A stretch of 64,000 nucleotides of DNA from Agrobacterium rubi TR3 = NBRC 13261 (GTDB lineage: Bacteria; Pseudomonadota; Alphaproteobacteria; Rhizobiales; Rhizobiaceae), in NCBI RefSeq assembly GCF_000739935.1, contig NZ_BBJU01000007.1, forward strand, positions 434,001-498,000. The letters run 5' to 3'. Shown piece after piece: positions 43,371 through 51,247 of this stretch (its first letter is position 1; every line of letters begins with the position of its first letter). The translations under genes and the position numbers were made by a program. The notes beneath the pieces were generated by a model. The model did no database searches, had not been told where the DNA came from, and worked only from the letters and a program-made list of their open reading frames with translations.

Positions 43371-45026
43371 ATGAAGTTCGGGCAATTTCCCATTGATGAT
43401 GCTACGGGTCTTTCGCTCGCCCATTCTCTCAGGCTCAAGGACGCCGAGCTCTCGAAGGGACACGTCCTCCAACCATCGGATATATCCGGCATAAGAGCTG
43501 CCGGTCTGACGTCCGTCACGGCGGCTCTGCTGGAAAGCGACGATGTCGGTGAAGACGAGGCGGCGCGGATGCTGGCGCGATCCGTGACGGCAGACCATCT
43601 GCGATTTTCCGAAGCGAAAACCGGGCGCGTCAATGTCTACGCCACTGTCAAAGGGCTGTTCGTCGCGGATAGGGCCACCATCGACCGTTTCAATGGCATC
43701 GACCCCGCGATCACCTTCGCCTGTCTGGCCGATCGTACCCGCGTCAGTGCTGGCGACATGGTCGGCACATTCAAGATCATCCCCCTTGCCGTTTCGCAGT
43801 CGATAGTCGAAGCGGCATCCAAGGTGATGCAGGCCGGCGCGGCATTTGCCGTGCGCCCGTTCCAACGGTTTGCCGTCAACCTCATTGCCACTGAACTACC
43901 GCGCCTGAAGCCGTCCGTCATGGACAAAACAGCCCGCATTTTATCTCGGCGGCTGGCCGTTTGCGGCAATTCCTTGCAGCGGGAAATGCGCAACGCGCAT
44001 GACACGAAAGCACTGTCCCAAACACTTCGAGAGGTCTCGGCCTTGCCCGAAGAAGCCCCGAAACTGATTGTCGTCTTCGGGGCATCGGCGGTCATAGACG
44101 AGGGCGATGTCATTCCGCAGGCCATCCGCGAGGCGGGTGGCACCGTCTTGCGGGTGGGCATGCCTGTCGATCCGGGAAACCTTCTGGTTCTGGGGCTTAT
44201 CGGTGACACCTATGTCGTCGGTGCACCCGGATGCGCGCGTAGCCCGATGGAAAACGGGTTCGACTGGATTCTGGAGCGCATTCTGGCCGGTGAAAAACCG
44301 GATGGATATGATATTGCAAATATGGGTGTCGGCGGCTTGTTGAAAGAAATTCGCTCGCGACCTATGCCGCGGGATACGGTTTCAGAAAGGCAAGGCCAGA
44401 TGTCTATCGCAATCGTTCTTCTCGCAGCGGGCATGTCGAGCCGCATGGGAAACAGCGGCTTTCACAAACTTCTGTCCGAATTCGACGGTGTTCCCCTTCT
44501 GCGCCGTACTGCGGCCGTGGCGGTGGGCAGCAAGGCGTCTTCGGTCACGGTGGTCCTGGGTCATCGAAAGGACGAATTACAAGCTGTCCTGTCTGGCCTT
44601 GAGCTTTCGACAGTCGTCAATCCGGATTACGCATCGGGCATGGCGAGTTCACTTGCGACCGGGTTTGCGACGAACGAAGCGCGCAATGCCGAGGGCATCA
44701 TGGTCATGCTGGCCGATATGCCGGGTCTGACAAGCACGCATCTCGATCAGATGATCGATGCTTTCGCGGCATCGGGAGCCACCGCAATCGTGCGGGCCGT
44801 TTCACAAGGCAAGCCGGGAAATCCCGTCATCCTGCCGCGCTCGTTGCATGATGCCGTCTTGCGTCTAGAGGGCGATGTGGGTGCGCGCCATCTGATCGAA
44901 ACCTCTGGCCTGCCCATCATCAATATCGATGTCGGGTCGGCGGCCCAGACGGATGTCGATACGCCTGATGCAATTGAGGCAGCGGGCGGCGTGCTTGTTG
45001 GTGGCCTAATCGTCCCGCTTCGATAG
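43371..45026 (+). CDS. fusion: molybdopterin-binding (MoeA-like) domain plus MocA-like nucleotidyltransferase
   Basis: A 551-residue two-domain protein. Residues ~1-340 resemble the molybdopterin-binding MoeA/MogA-like domain (ASVPEEAPKLIVVFGASAV-type segment, GMPVDPGNLLVLGLIGDTYV, GAPGCARSPMENGFDWILER). From ~345 a MobA/MocA-type domain begins with IAIVLLAAGMSSRMG, then VVNPDYASGMASSLATGF and VMLADMPGLTSTHLDQM. MocA makes molybdopterin cytosine dinucleotide, the cofactor of xanthine-oxidase-family enzymes, so this gene probably serves the Mo hydroxylase and/or PaoABC. Its 3' end overlaps the convergent xdhC-like gene by 21 bp. Confidence 0.82.
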   Translation: MKFGQFPIDDATGLSLAHSLRLKDAELSKGHVLQPSDISGIRAAGLTSVTAALLESDDVGEDEAARMLARSVTADHLRFSEAKTGRVNVYATVKGLFVADRATIDRFNGIDPAITFACLADRTRVSAGDMVGTFKIIPLAVSQSIVEAASKVMQAGAAFAVRPFQRFAVNLIATELPRLKPSVMDKTARILSRRLAVCGNSLQREMRNAHDTKALSQTLREVSALPEEAPKLIVVFGASAVIDEGDVIPQAIREAGGTVLRVGMPVDPGNLLVLGLIGDTYVVGAPGCARSPMENGFDWILERILAGEKPDGYDIANMGVGGLLKEIRSRPMPRDTVSERQGQMSIAIVLLAAGMSSRMGNSGFHKLLSEFDGVPLLRRTAAVAVGSKASSVTVVLGHRKDELQAVLSGLELSTVVNPDYASGMASSLATGFATNEARNAEGIMVMLADMPGLTSTHLDQMIDAFAASGATAIVRAVSQGKPGNPVILPRSLHDAVLRLEGDVGARHLIETSGLPIINIDVGSAAQTDVDTPDAIEAAGGVLVGGLIVPLR

Positions 45027-45710
45027 TGTGGCATTGCCGGAGCGCAAAGCGCTGATGATTTCCGCCAGAATGGCGACTGCGATTTCAGCGGGACTTGCCG
45101 CGCCGATATCAAGCCCGATAGGCGCGTGGATGCGAGCGATCTCCGCCTCCGTCAGCCCCTGATCCACCAACCGTTCCACCCTGGCTCGATGGGTTTTGCG
45201 GCTACCCAGCGCGCCCACATAAAAGCATCCGGTTCGCAGCGCATCAGCGAGCGGAAAATCGTCGATTTTCGGGTCATGTGTGACGGCGACCAGTGCGGTA
45301 TGCGCATCCAGTGGGCGGGTCTTCAACACGTCTTCCGGCCAATCCGCGATGAGGTCGACCTGCCCAAAGCGTTCCGTCGTGGCAAAAGCCGTGCGCGGAT
45401 CGATGATGCTGACATCAAACCCAGTCAGCTGTGCCATCTGCGCCAGTGTTTGCGTGATATGCACTGCGCCGATGATGATGATGCGCGGGGCGGGGAGGTA
45501 GGCATTGACGAAGTAAGTGGTGTCTTCAATGGTGACGCTGCCGGATTTTCCGGATCGAAGTGCTGCTGCAACGGCTTCACCGAGAGTACCCTTGAAGGAC
45601 TGGCTGTCTGTTGCGACATGGCTGACGCCTGTGTTCATATCGGTAACCGTTACTGCGGCGATGCGATCAAGGCGGTAACGGTTCAGCGTCTTGAGATTGG
45701 CGAAATCCAT
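45006..45710 (-). CDS. XdhC C-terminal (Rossmann) half-protein
   Basis: About 234 residues. After an N-terminal linker, the PRIIIIGAVHITQTLAQMAQ motif is the XdhC_C nucleotide-binding fold, followed by DPRTAFATTERF, VAVTHDPKIDDFPL, YVGALGSRKTHRARVERL and HAPIGLDIGAASPAEIAVAI, the conserved C-terminal signature. XdhC binds molybdenum cofactor and helps insert its sulfurated form. The start at 45710 is set by TGATG coupling with the upstream half-gene. The two genes together equal one classical XdhC. Confidence 0.87.
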   Translation of the reverse strand: MDFANLKTLNRYRLDRIAAVTVTDMNTGVSHVATDSQSFKGTLGEAVAAALRSGKSGSVTIEDTTYFVNAYLPAPRIIIIGAVHITQTLAQMAQLTGFDVSIIDPRTAFATTERFGQVDLIADWPEDVLKTRPLDAHTALVAVTHDPKIDDFPLADALRTGCFYVGALGSRKTHRARVERLVDQGLTEAEIARIHAPIGLDIGAASPAEIAVAILAEIISALRSGNATLSKRDD

Positions 45711-46051
45711 CAGTGCACTCTTTCGACATAGACGCGGATACGCCCGCCGCAGGACAGGCCGACCGCCCATGCAGTCTCATCCGCCACGCCGAATTCCAGC
45801 ATTTCGGACTTTCCGTTGCCAATGACATCGATTGCCGCAGCAATGACCGCCCCCTCGACGCAGCCGCCTGACACCGACCCTTCAAAATTGCCGTCCGCAT
45901 CGATAACGAGATGGCTCCCGACTGGTCTCGGTGCCGATCCCCAGGTTTCGATGACGGTTGCTATAGCGACATCACGTCCGCTTTTCCTCCAGCTTTCAGC
46001 CACAGCAAGCGGGTCTGCATGCCCATGGCCGTTATCAGTCGCAGTGCTCAT
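45710..46051 (-). CDS. XdhC N-terminal (CoxI-type) half-protein
   Basis: About 113 residues holding only the XdhC_CoxI domain: IATVIETWGSAPRPVGSHLV, DGNFEGSVSGGCVEGAVI and the AVGLSCGGRIRVYVE end, with the conserved Cys residues. The third of three tandem ATGs (46051) has the best spacing to GGAG; a GTG at 46075 is less likely. It is followed without a gap by the Rossmann half. As a separate polypeptide it may form a complex with it. Confidence 0.85.
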   Translation of the reverse strand: MSTATDNGHGHADPLAVAESWRKSGRDVAIATVIETWGSAPRPVGSHLVIDADGNFEGSVSGGCVEGAVIAAAIDVIGNGKSEMLEFGVADETAWAVGLSCGGRIRVYVERVH

Positions 46052-46071
46052 CATCATCTCCAGTCTTGCGT

Positions 46072-46662
46072 TCACTCAGGCGCGGGCGGGGCAGTATCCG
46101 GTACCCGACCTTTTTGCGTCCCGAACACGTTAAAGCGCGTCTGGTCCATTCGTTCCTGTCGGTACTTCAAGGTTATTCCACCGAACGCGATTTCGAATTC
46201 CCGACCGGCGGCCAGAGTGATGTCCAATTCTCGCATGGGCGTGTCATTGCCAATCAGCGCATAGACCAGATTGGCAGCCCGCGTACCCAGCACCTGACGC
46301 GACAGAAGAGAGCCAAAGTTCAGCTTCAATCTGAAACTGCTCCAAACCCCGGCTTCGACACCTCTGATCTGCAGAAACACGGAAGGTGTATGGCCCGTTT
46401 CAGGATACTCCTGCAAATAGGTGCATTCCCATTCACCGTTCCCTCTTTCGGTGAAGACGGGTTTATTCGGCGAAGACAGGTCGCCGATCCCCTTACATCT
46501 CAGTGCATTGAAGTCGGCGACTGCCTCACGCGGCGCATTCAGCTGGACGAGTTGGACAGAAGGCGATTGTGATAGCAATGGCAAAACCACAGCCGTTCGA
46601 CCTACGTCGCCGCCGCCAGCAAGAATGAAGGGTATGACTATAGCGGCGAGCATTGTGTTCAA
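46072..46662 (-). CDS. hypothetical exported protein
   Basis: A 196-residue protein I do not recognise with certainty. It begins with a hydrophobic segment (MLAAIVIPFILAGGG) that looks like a short signal peptide or anchor. The rest is beta-rich in appearance, with two cysteines (RCKGIGD and WECTYLQ) that could form a disulphide. The start is a TTG at 46662 preceded by AAAGGA; an ATG at 46653 is the alternative. It ends 20 bp before the XdhC-like genes in the same direction, but functional linkage is not obvious. Confidence 0.5.
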   Translation of the reverse strand: MNTMLAAIVIPFILAGGGDVGRTAVVLPLLSQSPSVQLVQLNAPREAVADFNALRCKGIGDLSSPNKPVFTERGNGEWECTYLQEYPETGHTPSVFLQIRGVEAGVWSSFRLKLNFGSLLSRQVLGTRAANLVYALIGNDTPMRELDITLAAGREFEIAFGGITLKYRQERMDQTRFNVFGTQKGRVPDTAPPAPE

Positions 46663-46898
46663 AGGCCATCCTTTTAGCGCCTAGATTGTACGCGCATAAG
46701 CGTCATGCACAAGGGCGCAGATGTATCGTAAGTCTCAGAAAGATTTGTAGATTCAATAATTGGTTACCAGCATGCGGTCGTCAGCAACGCCAGTACGATG
46801 TGTCTACAGATGATCACAACAAAGGGCGCGTCAAAAGATTAGCAGTGGCTTATTCTTTAGTCGTCAGGATTGAATTTGAGCGGAACTTTCTCGGTTGA
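46663..46898. other. intergenic region, no gene recognised
   Basis: Between the divergent hypothetical gene and the decayed signal sequence before paoA. No stable terminator, tRNA or repeat is evident; it should hold the promoters of both directions. Confidence 0.4.
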
Positions 46899-46978
46899 AT
46901 TGACTTATCCCAACGGTCGCGGTGAGCGCGGCCGCGGGTGTCGCCGGAAGCGCGGTGGCGCATATTCCGGGGAGCCGA
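46899..46978 (+). pseudogene. decayed Tat signal sequence upstream of paoA
   Basis: One frame reads Ile-Asp-Leu-Ser-Gln-Arg-Ser-Arg-stop (46899-46925). The frame of paoA then reads VSAAAGVAGSAVAHIPGSR (46922-46978), directly joined to the ATG. The second part closely resembles the hydrophobic core after the twin arginines in E. coli PaoA (KVSAATAATAVVYP, from memory). A single-base loss around 46917-46922, Arg-to-Gln in the twin pair and absence of a start codon would explain the present sequence. A stop codon (46896-46898) precedes it. Confidence 0.5.
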
Positions 46979-47497
46979 ATGAACCATTCTTCTCAAGTTA
47001 ACCTCACTGTGAATGGTGAGACCCACGTGCTTGACGTGGATAACCGAACGACATTGCTTGATGCTTTGCGTGAAAACCTCCACCTGAACGGCACGAAAAA
47101 AGGCTGTGACCATGGCCAGTGCGGCGCCTGCACGGTGATGGTCGACGGACGACGGATTAATTCCTGTCTTTCGCTGGCCGTTATGCATGAAGGTGATGAC
47201 GTCACGACGATCGAAGGCCTTGGCCAACCCGGCAATCTCCACCCCATGCAGTCTGCCTTCATCAAGCATGATGGCTTCCAGTGCGGATATTGCACGCCTG
47301 GGCAAATCTGTTCCTCCGTGGCGGTGCTTGAGGAGATCAAAGCAAATATCCCCAGCCACGTCACAGGTGATCTCAACACTCAGGTTCAATTGACCGCCGA
47401 TGAGGTGCGCGAGCGTATGAGCGGCAACATCTGTCGATGCGGAGCCTATGCCAACATCATCGATGCCATTTCGGAAGTGGGAGGTGTCAGAGCATGA
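46979..47497 (+). CDS. paoA: aldehyde oxidoreductase 2Fe-2S subunit (PaoA/YagT-like), no Tat signal
   Basis: A 172-residue iron-sulphur subunit. The first cluster is [15 protein letters not shown] with a following SC; the second is [11 protein letters not shown] with [11 protein letters not shown]. The strings [20 protein letters not shown] and [16 protein letters not shown] are very close to E. coli PaoA as I recall it. The ATG at 46979 has a strong GGGGAG site, so translation starts after the signal-peptide relic. PaoA normally carries the only Tat signal of the PaoABC complex, so this enzyme should stay in the cytoplasm. Overlaps paoB by 4 bp. Confidence 0.88.
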   Translation: MNHSSQVNLTVNGETHVLDVDNRTTLLDALRENLHLNGTKKGCDHGQCGACTVMVDGRRINSCLSLAVMHEGDDVTTIEGLGQPGNLHPMQSAFIKHDGFQCGYCTPGQICSSVAVLEEIKANIPSHVTGDLNTQVQLTADEVRERMSGNICRCGAYANIIDAISEVGGVRA

Positions 47498-48444
47498 AGG
47501 CCTTCACCTACGAACGCGCCACGTCGATCGAAGATGCAGCAAAATCTGCTGGCTCCAACCCAGACGCCAAATTCATCGCGGGCGGTACCAATTTGCTGGA
47601 TCTCATGAAACTCGAGATCGAAGCGCCGACGCATTTGATCGATGTGAATGGACTGGGTCTCGATGAGATCGAAGCGACGCCTGAAGGCGGCTTGCGCATT
47701 GGTGCCATGGTGCGCAACACCGAGCTTGCGTCGCACGAGGTCGTCCGTCGAGATTATGGGCTCGTGTCACGCGCGCTCGTTGCTGGCGCGTCGGGTCAAC
47801 TTCGCAACAAGGCAACGACTGCTGGTAATCTTTTGCAGCGCACCCGCTGTCCTTATTTTTACGATCCCAACCAACCCTGCAACAAGCGCAACCCCGGAAG
47901 CGGCTGTTCCGCCGTCGGTGGCTTCAGCCGCCAGCATGCGGTGGTGGGCGTCAGCGACGCCTGCATCGCCACACATCCGAGCGATATGGCAATCGCCATG
48001 CGGGCGCTAGACGCGACAGTAGAAACTGTGAAAGCTGACGGTACCAAACGCGCTATCCCTATAGAAGATCTCCACCGTCTGCCTGGTGACACGCCGCATA
48101 TCGAGACGACACTTGAGCCGGGTGAGTTCATCACGTCCGTGGTTCTTCCCGCGCCTGTCGGCGGAAAGCAGATATACCGCAAGGTCAGAGACAGAGCGTC
48201 CTATGCCTTCGCCCTCATTTCTGTGGGCGCCGTGATTCACGAAGATGGAACCGGCCAGGTTGCTGTCGGCGGTGTGGCTCATAAGCCCTGGCGCGTCGAA
48301 GCGGCCGAGCGTGAGTTGCCCAACGGTGCACGCGCAACCGCCCGTGCAATCCTTGCAGGTGCGCGTCCCACCGAACAGAACCGCTATAAAATCGATCTCG
48401 TCGAACGCACGCTCGGCGCCGTCCTTTCCGAAGCAAGGGGTTGA
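47494..48444 (+). CDS. paoB: aldehyde oxidoreductase FAD and 4Fe-4S subunit (PaoB/YagS-like)
   Basis: A 316-residue FAD subunit with [15 protein letters not shown] and [19 protein letters not shown]. Unlike the CoxM-type subunit at 27.9-28.7 kb it has the PaoB-specific cysteine set [21 protein letters not shown], which binds an additional 4Fe-4S cluster in the E. coli enzyme. The start at 47494 lies in the paoA stop (ATGA at 47494-47497). paoC follows 3 bp later. Confidence 0.92.
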   Translation: MKAFTYERATSIEDAAKSAGSNPDAKFIAGGTNLLDLMKLEIEAPTHLIDVNGLGLDEIEATPEGGLRIGAMVRNTELASHEVVRRDYGLVSRALVAGASGQLRNKATTAGNLLQRTRCPYFYDPNQPCNKRNPGSGCSAVGGFSRQHAVVGVSDACIATHPSDMAIAMRALDATVETVKADGTKRAIPIEDLHRLPGDTPHIETTLEPGEFITSVVLPAPVGGKQIYRKVRDRASYAFALISVGAVIHEDGTGQVAVGGVAHKPWRVEAAERELPNGARATARAILAGARPTEQNRYKIDLVERTLGAVLSEARG

Positions 48445-48447
48445 GCC

Positions 48448-50646
48448 ATGAAGTTCGATACACCAGCAACCACCAATCCCATCGATCGCCTCAAAGTCGT
48501 CGGCAAGCCAATCCATCGCGTCGATGGTCAGTTGAAGACCACGGGGCAGGCGACCTATGCCTATGAGTGGCACGATCCCGCCCTGCGTTATGCCTATGGC
48601 TATCCCGTTGGATCGGCAATCGCCAAGGGGCGCATCAAGTCCATGGATGTGGACGCCGCCAAAGCCGCACCCGGTGTGCTGGCTGTGGTGACAACGCTTG
48701 ATGTCGGCAAGCTTGAAAAGGGTGAGTACAACACGGCCAACCTGTTTGGCGGCGATGAAATCCAGCATTATCACCAGGCGATTGCCGTTGTCGTGGCTGA
48801 AACGTTCGAGCAGGCACGCGCGGCGGCCTCTCTCGTCAAAGTCGAATACGCTGAGGAAAAGGGCGCGTTCGATCTTCATGCCGAAAAGGATGCAGCGAAA
48901 AAGCCGGATGAGAAGCAGAAGCCCGATACCGCGGTCGGCGACTTTGATGCTGCCTTCCGTGCAGCACCTGTGACTCTCGATCAGTCCTATACGACGCCCG
49001 ACCAGTCCCATGCCATGATGGAGCCGCATGCATCCATCGCGTCATGGGAAGATGGCAAGCTGTCCGTTTGGTCTTCGAGCCAGATGATCGACTGGTGGCG
49101 CACGGACCTTGCGACCACGCTGGGTATCGAAAAGGAGGATATTCAACTGCGGTCGCCCTATATCGGCGGTGGCTTTGGCGGCAAGCTGTTCCTGCGTGTA
49201 GATGCCGTTCTTGCATCGCTTGGCGCTAAGGAAGCGAAATGCGCGGTAAAGGTCGCCCTCCCGCGTCCCTTCATCATCAACAATGGAACGCACAGACCAG
49301 CTACCATTCAGCGCATCCGCATCGGTGCCGACACGGATGGCAAGATCACGGCCATTGGGCATGAAAGCTGGTCGGGCGACCAGCCGGACGGTCAGCTCGA
49401 AGTGGCGGTCAATCAGACGCGTCTGCTTTATGCGGGCAAGAACCGCATGACCGCCATGCGGCTCGCCACGCTGAACCTGCCGGAAGGCAACGCCATGCGT
49501 GCACCCGGCGAAGCGCCGGGCCTGATGGCTCTCGAAATCGCGATTGACGAGATTGCGGAAAAGGCTGGTCTCGACCCGATCGAATTTCGCATTATCAACG
49601 ATACGCAGGTTGACCCTGAAAAGCCTGAGCGTCCTTTTTCGCACAGGGACCTCATCGGCTGCCTCAAACTCGGCAAGGAACGCTTCGGCTGGAGCAACCG
49701 TCCAGACGTCGCTACGCGACGCGATGGAAAATGGCTGGTTGGTATGGGCGTCGCGGCTGCTTTTCGCGATAACCTCGTGGTACCCTCCGGTGCCCGTGTG
49801 AAGCTCGACAGCACGGGCAAGGTGACCGTCGAGACCGACATGACCGACATCGGAACCGGTAGCTACACGATCATCGCTCAGACCGCCGCCGAAATGATGG
49901 GCGTGACTGTCGACCAAGTCGATGTAAAGCTTGGCGATTCCAACTTTCCGGTCTCGGCCGGTTCTGGCGGTCAGTTCGGCGCCAACTCTTCGACGTCAGG
50001 GGTCTATGCCGCCTGCGTCAAACTGCGGGAAGAGATCGCCAAGAAACTCGGCTTCAATTCGGAAGACGCGGTGTTCGAAGACGGTGCCGTGACCTCTGGC
50101 AACCGCACCGTTCCACTTGCACAAGCCGCGGGGTCTGAAGGCCTTCTCGGTGAGGATAAGATGGAGTGGGGCGATCTGACGGAAACGCACCAGCAGTCAA
50201 CCTTCGGGGCTCATTTCGTGGAGGTCGGCGTTGATATCGCCACGGGCGAAACCCGCATTCGCCGCATGCTGGCTGTCTGCGCAGCCGGGCGTATCCTCAA
50301 CCCGATCACGGCCCGCAGTCAGGTGATCGGCGCAATGACTATGGGTGCTGGCGGCGCATTGTCGGAAGAACTTGCCGTCGATACGAAACGCGGTTTCTTC
50401 GTCAACCACGATCTGGCCGGATATGAAGTTCCAGTTCATGCCGACATTCCAGCCCAGGAGGTCGTTTTCCTCGATGAGACCGACCCCATGTCTTCGCCAA
50501 TGAAGGCGAAGGGGGTTGGAGAACTGGGTCTGTGCGGCGTGTCTGCGGCAGTTGCAAACGCAATCTACAACGCCACCGGTATCCGCGTCAGAGACTATCC
50601 CATCACTCTCGACAAGCTTCTGAGCGGCCTTCCCGAAGTCGCATAA
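48448..50646 (+). CDS. paoC: aldehyde oxidoreductase molybdopterin subunit (PaoC/YagR-like)
   Basis: A 732-residue Mo-cofactor subunit. RVDGQLKTTGQATYAYEWHD opens the protein, SPYIGGGFGGKLFLRVDAVL and MTDIGTGSYTIIAQTAAEMM are cofactor-contact regions, and the C-terminal KGVGELGLCGVSAAVANAIY contains the catalytic Glu. PaoC oxidises aromatic and other aldehydes to acids. It closes the paoABC operon and is followed by a strong terminator. E. coli PaoABC needs PaoD (XdhC family); the split XdhC genes 1 kb away may play that role. Confidence 0.93.
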   Translation: MKFDTPATTNPIDRLKVVGKPIHRVDGQLKTTGQATYAYEWHDPALRYAYGYPVGSAIAKGRIKSMDVDAAKAAPGVLAVVTTLDVGKLEKGEYNTANLFGGDEIQHYHQAIAVVVAETFEQARAAASLVKVEYAEEKGAFDLHAEKDAAKKPDEKQKPDTAVGDFDAAFRAAPVTLDQSYTTPDQSHAMMEPHASIASWEDGKLSVWSSSQMIDWWRTDLATTLGIEKEDIQLRSPYIGGGFGGKLFLRVDAVLASLGAKEAKCAVKVALPRPFIINNGTHRPATIQRIRIGADTDGKITAIGHESWSGDQPDGQLEVAVNQTRLLYAGKNRMTAMRLATLNLPEGNAMRAPGEAPGLMALEIAIDEIAEKAGLDPIEFRIINDTQVDPEKPERPFSHRDLIGCLKLGKERFGWSNRPDVATRRDGKWLVGMGVAAAFRDNLVVPSGARVKLDSTGKVTVETDMTDIGTGSYTIIAQTAAEMMGVTVDQVDVKLGDSNFPVSAGSGGQFGANSSTSGVYAACVKLREEIAKKLGFNSEDAVFEDGAVTSGNRTVPLAQAAGSEGLLGEDKMEWGDLTETHQQSTFGAHFVEVGVDIATGETRIRRMLAVCAAGRILNPITARSQVIGAMTMGAGGALSEELAVDTKRGFFVNHDLAGYEVPVHADIPAQEVVFLDETDPMSSPMKAKGVGELGLCGVSAAVANAIYNATGIRVRDYPITLDKLLSGLPEVA

Positions 50647-50670
50647 GTCGAGATGTTGCGTGCCAAAGTG

Positions 50671-50704
50671 AAACCGTGTGATCTCCTTCACACGGTTTCT
50701 TTTT
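50671..50704 (+). terminator. intrinsic terminator of the paoABC operon
   Basis: A perfect 10-bp stem, AAACCGTGTG (50671-50680) with CACACGGTTT (50689-50698), 8-base loop and a following CTTTTT. It lies 24 bp after the paoC stop. Confidence 0.88.
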
Positions 50705-51247
50705 GCCGCTCATGTCCTTCCCTTTCTAAAATGTCGAGGCAATCTGTGGCATTACCGGCACCGTAGTCGCGTTGTCACAAAATCGATAAACGATGCGGTT
50801 TTGGAGAATGTTTTTTGCGTTTTTCTGGAGGCGCACTTGCGAGGACGAAGGCATCATTAAGTATAGAATTATCGCACGTTTGAATAACATCTAAGATATT
50901 GAAATTGAATAGATATAACGGACCTAAAAACTTCATTTTGAGCTAAGCTGAGCGCCGGTGCGGTAGGGGGTTACCCCGCTTGAGTACAAGTTAGCGACAA
51001 GGCTCGTCGTTTGGTTACCGTTTTCGTAACTATGATCAAAACTACTGCGGAACGATTTATATCTGGTTCAATTATTGTCACGTAAAACAATGGCAATACG
51101 CACTTTTCGTAATAAGCTCAGGCATGATGCCTTAAGACTGTCAGGTCCACATTACCGCGCCCAAAACGGGCGATAGGCCTTTGACACCGCTGCATTAAAG
51201 ATGAATCGAACACTCTTTCGGGTGCCGCGGACGTGCAGGCCTGCACG
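50705..51247. other. long intergenic region, A/T-rich, no gene recognised
   Basis: No convincing ORF. The middle (about 50860-50940) is A/T-rich and probably contains the promoter for the cyclic-di-GMP genes. A small CGCCC-N5-GGGCG hairpin lies at 51158-51172, about 75 bp before the EAL gene. No c-di-GMP riboswitch core was recognised. Confidence 0.4.

Noticed and set aside
50705..51247. c-di-GMP (GEMM) riboswitch before the EAL/GGDEF genes
   Set aside because: The G/C-rich fold near 50960 does not show the conserved GEMM core; only generic short stems are visible.
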